Under the pieces are notes generated by a model, which was not told the DNA's origin, did not search any database, and saw only the letters and a list, made by a program, of their open reading frames with translations. From NCBI GenBank assembly GCA_900552335.1, contig URZL01000003.1:1-64000 (forward strand): a stretch of DNA of 64,000 nt. Direction: 5' to 3'. The DNA is from an uncultured Mycoplasmatota bacterium. GTDB taxonomy: Bacteria; Bacillota_I; Bacilli_A; RF39; UBA660. Positions 60,474 to 64,000 of this stretch are shown piece after piece; positions within the stretch are counted from its first letter, which is position 1, and the number at the start of each line of letters is the position of its first letter. Position numbers and translations under genes: made by a program.

Positions 60474-60782
60474 TTATAACTTAATTTGAATATCAACGCC
60501 ACTTGGAATTTCTAGACGTGTTAATGCGTCAATTGTTTCCTTACTTGGATCGTTAATAACAATAAGTCTTTTGTGTGTTCTTTTTTCAAATTGTTCTCTT
60601 GAATCTTTATATTTGTGAACAGCTCTTAAAATAGTGATTTTTTCAATTTCAGTTGGTAGTGGAATTGGTCCTGAAACTATGCCACCTGATCTTTTAACAA
60701 TTTCAACTATTTTAGCGCAAGCATTGTCCAAACTTTTGTGTTCAAAAGATTTCAATCTGATGCTAACTTTAGTTTTTGCCAT
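60474..60782 (-). CDS. rpsJ: Ribosomal protein uS10 (NusE)
   Basis: A 102-residue protein, first of the S10 operon: [22 protein letters not shown] and the loop [30 protein letters not shown] are diagnostic. It also acts with NusB in antitermination. A 130-nt leader precedes it. Confidence 0.98.
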   Translation of the reverse strand: MAKTKVSIRLKSFEHKSLDNACAKIVEIVKRSGGIVSGPIPLPTEIEKITILRAVHKYKDSREQFEKRTHKRLIVINDPSKETIDALTRLEIPSGVDIQIKL

Positions 60783-60914
60783 AATATCCTCCCTTCGCCT
60801 ATATCTAGTATAGACTCGCTCCGTGTAAAAACCTGATATATCAGATTAAATTATTTAACAACTTAACCTGGCGTATCAGCAACCTCACACATCTATGCGT
60901 GCCACACATTCAAC
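60783..60914 (-). promoter_or_regulatory. Structured leader of the S10 operon
   Basis: About 120 nt between the predicted start and rpsJ. It contains GGTTGCTGATACGCCAGG, the palindrome CTGATATATCAG and ACGGAGCGAGTC before the ribosome binding site. From memory, similar GGTTGC-GACACGCC and CGGAGCGAGTCTAT words occur upstream of rpsJ in other Firmicutes, suggesting a conserved RNA element. This was not checked against a family model. Confidence 0.4.
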
Positions 60915-60943
60915 ATTATACATAAAAATTGTATGAAAAGCAA
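60915..60943 (-). promoter_or_regulatory. Promoter of the S10-spc-alpha operon
   Basis: Minus strand TTGCTT (60943-60938), 17-bp spacer ending in TATG, TATAAT (60920-60915). No internal promoter of comparable quality was noticed in the operon. Confidence 0.65.
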
Positions 60944-60986
60944 GACCTTTTTATTCTTTTTTAGTTTTTATTTTCAATTTATATTT

Positions 60987-61030
60987 CAATACCAAAAAAG
61001 AAAGTCTTATCACTTTCTTTTTTGGTATTG
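60987..61030 (-). terminator. Long 19-bp hairpin terminator of the amidotransferase gene
   Basis: CAATACCAAAAAAGAAAGT pairs perfectly with its complement across a 6-nt loop; it includes the last codons and stop of the gene. The T run lies in the 3' arm. Confidence 0.65.
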
Positions 61031-61708
61031 TTTTGCGCTTTCTATTAATTCACCAAATATTTTTTGACTATTCTCATCTTCCTTTGGTAATAATTCAGGA
61101 TGCCATTGTAATCCTAGATGAAATTTGCATATTTGAGATTCTATAGCTTCTATGATTCCGTCCTCTGCATAGGCTCCTACTTTATAATTGCCACTACCTG
61201 TAATATGGTAATTATGGCGACTATTTACCATAATTTCATCCTTTGACAAAATTTGCTTTAGTAATGTTAATTCTTGTATTAAAATTTTATGGCAATATGT
61301 TTCTTTTGAATTATGAACAATATTGCTGCAATTTTTTTCATTCACTATTTGGTTATTATAAGATGCCATCATTTGCATTCCAGCACATATTCCCAAATAT
61401 GGTATATCTTGTTCATAACAATACTCATATATTTTTCTTTCATGATTATATATTCTTGTGGCACCCGGTTTTACAATCGCATCACATAATGAAATGGATT
61501 CTTTTAATTCTTGTTGTTCCATTTCTGTTAATAAAGGAATTTCACTCACTTTATTATCTACAAAACGAGCAATATTACTTGGAAATAAACCAATTGGTCT
61601 TCCTCCACTTCTTACAATCCATTCTACGATTGGAGTTAATACCTCATATATATAATCTCCATCTTTATCTGTATATGGCCATTCGACTATTCCTATAATT
61701 GGTTTCAT
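61010..61708 (-). CDS. Class I glutamine amidotransferase-like hydrolase (PuuD/C26 family)
   Basis: A 232-residue enzyme of the gamma-glutamyl-GABA hydrolase type. The nucleophile Cys is in YLGICAGMQMMA, the catalytic His in LGLQWHPELLP with Glu nearby; the start PIIGIVEWPYTDKDGDYIYEV also fits the family. It likely hydrolyses gamma-glutamyl amides; the substrate is open, and no putrescine pathway genes are near. GGAGTGATGAA start. Confidence 0.82.
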   Translation of the reverse strand: MKPIIGIVEWPYTDKDGDYIYEVLTPIVEWIVRSGGRPIGLFPSNIARFVDNKVSEIPLLTEMEQQELKESISLCDAIVKPGATRIYNHERKIYEYCYEQDIPYLGICAGMQMMASYNNQIVNEKNCSNIVHNSKETYCHKILIQELTLLKQILSKDEIMVNSRHNYHITGSGNYKVGAYAEDGIIEAIESQICKFHLGLQWHPELLPKEDENSQKIFGELIESAKQYQKRK

Positions 61709-61747
61709 TTCATCACTCCTAATGGGGTATATAATATAAGAGAAATA

Positions 61748-62581
61748 TTATTTTGTCAAATTATTTGCTATTTCAACAAATGTTTCTATTGTTATCTGTT
61801 CAGCTCTGGTACTTAAATCTTGATGATGTTTTTTTAAAACTTCTTCTATTTTATTTAAATCATAATTTTTTAAATTATTTCTAATTGTTTTTCTTTTTTG
61901 TGTAAAACTGTCTCTAATTAATTTAAAAAATAGTTGTTCATCTATTAAGCGATACCTATTTTCTTTTTTTGTAAATTCTACTACAATGCTATCTACATTT
62001 GGTTTTGGAAGAAAAATATTTTTACTAATATCCATTAATTTTTTTACACCAAAATAATAATTTAGATATATGGATAATGAATTATAATCTTTCGATCCAG
62101 GTTGAGCCTTAAAGCGATCACCAACTTCTTTTTGAACCATTACTACCATTTTATCTACATTTAAGTTTTCTTCTATTACATGAATAATGATTGGTGTTGT
62201 AATGTAGTAGGGTAGATTAGCTACTATATATAACTTTTTATAATTGTATTTTTTAATATCTTTTACAACGTCTGCTTGTAAGAAATCTTGATAAATAATT
62301 TCTACATTATTAGTATTTTTTAAATTTTCATTTAGTATTTCTTTTAATGTTGTGTCAATTTCATAACACAATACATTTTTTGAAAATTCCGCTAATTTTG
62401 ATGTTAAAGAGCCAGCTCCTGGGCCTATCTCTATTACTAATGTATCTTTATCAATTCCAGATTTTGTAACAATTGATGATATTATATTTTCATCTATAAT
62501 AAAATTTTGTCCAAACTTTTTTTTGAAATTAAAGTTGTTTTTTTCTAATATTTCATTCATTTTTTTTGGTGAATATTCCAT
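61748..62581 (-). CDS. rsmA: 16S rRNA adenine dimethyltransferase
   Basis: A 277-residue SAM methyltransferase (KsgA) that dimethylates A1518 and A1519 during 30S maturation. FKKKFGQNFIIDENII, the SAM motif VIEIGPGAGSLTSKL and the catalytic IVANLPYYITTPI (NLPY) are present. GGAAGTGAT precedes the ATG at 62581; the longer frame from 62650 is not homologous. Loss causes kasugamycin resistance in other bacteria. Confidence 0.95.
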   Translation of the reverse strand: MEYSPKKMNEILEKNNFNFKKKFGQNFIIDENIISSIVTKSGIDKDTLVIEIGPGAGSLTSKLAEFSKNVLCYEIDTTLKEILNENLKNTNNVEIIYQDFLQADVVKDIKKYNYKKLYIVANLPYYITTPIIIHVIEENLNVDKMVVMVQKEVGDRFKAQPGSKDYNSLSIYLNYYFGVKKLMDISKNIFLPKPNVDSIVVEFTKKENRYRLIDEQLFFKLIRDSFTQKRKTIRNNLKNYDLNKIEEVLKKHHQDLSTRAEQITIETFVEIANNLTK

Positions 62582-62751
62582 AGTATCACTTCCAAGAAGA
62601 GTATAGCAAAAACCATATATTTTTACAAGAAAAAAATATTCTAATACCACAGAAGGTTGTTAAAAATCGATATTCAAAGAACATAATTAATATAAGTTCA
62701 TTAGATATATTCTTTTTTATTTATATATGGTTGATTATATGGTTGATTTAT

Positions 62752-62782
62752 TTTTTATAATGACTTCTAATCATTATAAAAA
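62752..62782 (-). terminator. Hairpin downstream of ftsH
   Basis: TTTTTATAATGA pairs with TCATTATAAAAA across 7 nt; a second weaker hairpin (AAAAGAACTA/TAGTTCTTTT, 62785-62816) overlaps the ftsH stop. Together they end ftsH transcription. Confidence 0.6.
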
Positions 62783-62791
62783 CAAAAAGAA

Positions 62792-64000
62792 CTATATTTT
62801 GCTTTCTAGTTCTTTTATTAATTCTTCTTTATTCATTTTTGAATAGTTTTTAATTTCTTTTTCTTTGGCTAATTCTTTTAACTCTGCTAAAGTTAAATCA
62901 GATAAGCTAGCTTCTTTGAAATCACTGCCATCTACTTCATTATCTTCATCTGGCATTACACCATTTGCTACTAAATATTCAATTTGTTCTTTTGTAATAG
63001 TTTCATGTTCTAATAAAGCATTAGCTATTAAATTTAATAAGTCTCTATTTTCATGAATTGTCTTCTTTGTTATTTCATAGCATTCATTAATAATTTTTCT
63101 TTGTTCTTGATCAATTTCAAAAGCTACTTGACCAGAAAAATTACGACTCTTATTATAATCTCTTCCTAAGAAAACACTACCTTCTTGTTGTTCATATTGC
63201 ATAGGTCCTAAATCACTCATACCATATTCAGTAACCATTGCACGAGCAATTTTAGTAGCTTTTTCAAAGTCATTTTGTGCTCCTGTTGTAATTTCATTAA
63301 ATACTTCTTCTTCTGCTACACGTCCACCTAATAAACCGCTTATTCTTTGCAATAATTCTTTTTTTGTTGCTAAATAGTTTTCTTCTTTTGGAAGCATTAA
63401 ATTGTAACCACCAGCTGCTCCACGAGGAATAATTGTAATTTTTTGAACCTCGTTTGCGCCATCTAATTTAAGTCCCATAACAGCATGACCAGCTTCATGA
63501 AAAGCAACTACTTTTTTTTCATGTTCTGTATATTTATGACTAACTTTAGCTGGACCCATTAAAACCCTATCATGTGCCTCATCAATTTCAGCCATTGTAA
63601 TCATATTTTTTCCACGTCTAACAGCAAGTAGGGCAGCCTCATTTAATAAATTTTCTAGATCTGCTCCTGATAAACCAACTGTTCTTTTTGCAATATTAGT
63701 TAAATTAACACCTTTAGAAAATATCTTATTTCTTGCATGAACTGCTAAAATTTCTTCTCTTCCTTTTACATCAGGCAAATCAACTGTAACTTGTCGATCA
63801 AATCTTCCTGGACGAAGTAGGGCAGGATCTAGTACATCTGGTCTATTTGTTGCTGCAATAATAATAATACCTTCATTTGCTCCAAAACCATCCATTTCTG
63901 TTAACAATTGATTTAAAGTTTGTTCTCTTTCATCGTGGCCACCACCTAGTCCAGCACCACGTTGACGACCAACTGCATCTATTTCATCAATAAAAATTAA
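62792..64000 (-). CDS. ftsH: FtsH ATP-dependent zinc metalloprotease, N-terminal part outside window, Rho_N-like tail
   Basis: The visible 402 residues begin in the AAA domain at Walker B (LIFIDEIDAVG) and include TNRPDVLDPALLRPGRFDRQ (second region of homology) and the protease motif FHEAGHAVMG with zinc ligands. FtsH degrades membrane and short-lived regulatory proteins. The C-terminus is unusual: after the peptidase domain and an acidic linker comes LTLAELKELAKEKEIKNYSK, then MNKEELIKELE, which looks like a Rho_N/SAP-type helix-extended-helix motif. The Walker A and transmembrane parts lie beyond position 64000. Confidence 0.95.
   Translation of the reverse strand, partial: LIFIDEIDAVGRQRGAGLGGGHDEREQTLNQLLTEMDGFGANEGIIIIAATNRPDVLDPALLRPGRFDRQVTVDLPDVKGREEILAVHARNKIFSKGVNLTNIAKRTVGLSGADLENLLNEAALLAVRRGKNMITMAEIDEAHDRVLMGPAKVSHKYTEHEKKVVAFHEAGHAVMGLKLDGANEVQKITIIPRGAAGGYNLMLPKEENYLATKKELLQRISGLLGGRVAEEEVFNEITTGAQNDFEKATKIARAMVTEYGMSDLGPMQYEQQEGSVFLGRDYNKSRNFSGQVAFEIDQEQRKIINECYEITKKTIHENRDLLNLIANALLEHETITKEQIEYLVANGVMPDEDNEVDGSDFKEASLSDLTLAELKELAKEKEIKNYSKMNKEELIKELESKI

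Noticed and set aside
62723-62747. Tandem TATATGGTTGAT repeat near ftsH
   Set aside because: Only two short AT-rich copies in an intergenic gap; no operator logic or conservation visible.
1-64000. CRISPR array or cas genes
   Set aside because: No regularly spaced repeats of suitable length and no cas-like proteins were seen.

Overview
The window is a compact, AT-rich (roughly 30% GC) bacterial chromosome segment from a low-GC Bacillota (Firmicutes). Supporting signs are strong AGGAGG-type ribosome binding sites, UDP-GlcNAc enolpyruvyl transferase, zinc-type uS14, WhiA/YvcK, an Agr-like quorum system, a SecA with a SEC-C tail, and gene neighbourhoods known from Bacillus (fba-murA, mntP-spoIIR, rplI-dnaB-yycJ-rlmH). 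SpoIIR and a YutH-like spore-coat kinase homologue suggest an endospore-forming lineage. I cannot name the species; a gut-type, possibly uncultured, Bacillus/Clostridium relative fits. Nearly all genes lie on the minus strand.

Region by region. 0-4 kb: tRNA-Val, an S1-domain protein, a NifU-like scaffold, a YutH-like protein, tryptophanyl-tRNA synthetase with a cysteine pattern resembling Fe-S TrpRS enzymes, and a PH-domain protein. 4-16.4 kb: an accessory zone. It holds a decaying pair (frameshifted cupin, N-terminally truncated flavodoxin) behind an intact MerR-type promoter, unknown proteins, a stand-alone CHC2 zinc finger protein, a GNAT enzyme, a TetR gene divergent from a membrane operon, a PanE-like reductase, a WYL regulator-SIS-Ham1 operon, and a HEPN-like gene lying between two copies of the secA 3' end. 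16.4-24.1 kb: secA, hpf, two cold-shock genes, an orphan LytTR regulator and an Agr system (agrBD on the plus strand facing agrAC on the minus strand). The 43-codon AgrD peptide gene and LytTR-type direct repeats are visible. 24.2-32.9 kb: a solitary AbiEi-like protein, Ca2+ P-type ATPase, SGNH-like protein, murA, an aldolase gene with an in-frame stop, mntP, spoIIR, and a large pilin-like protein divergent from an XRE regulator. 32.9-39.3 kb: housekeeping genes rlmH, yycJ-like, LysM/M23 peptidase, dnaB, rplI, whiA, yvcK. 39.3-46.7 kb: ZIP transporter, second pilin-like protein, CpsB-type phosphatase and CpsCD-type tyrosine kinase, a hybrid histidine kinase lacking its phosphorylation residues, an acyltransferase and an esterase. 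46.8-60.9 kb: the S10-spc-alpha ribosomal operon from rpsJ to rplQ, without rpmD and rpsD. 61-64 kb: a class I glutamine amidotransferase-like hydrolase, rsmA, and the C-terminal part of ftsH.

The most unusual structure is the 1.4-kb segment at the secA 3' end. It has 67-bp direct repeats (63/67 identical), internal paired copies of an 11-mer near both ends that look like tyrosine-recombinase arm sites, and a single HEPN-like cargo gene with no integrase. I read it as a possible minimal integrative element that needs a recombinase supplied in trans, with a defence-like cargo. This is inference, not proof. Second in interest are the Agr locus with its peptide and a shared LytTR site, the WYL-SIS-Ham1 operon, and the promoter-terminator overlap before cpsCD.
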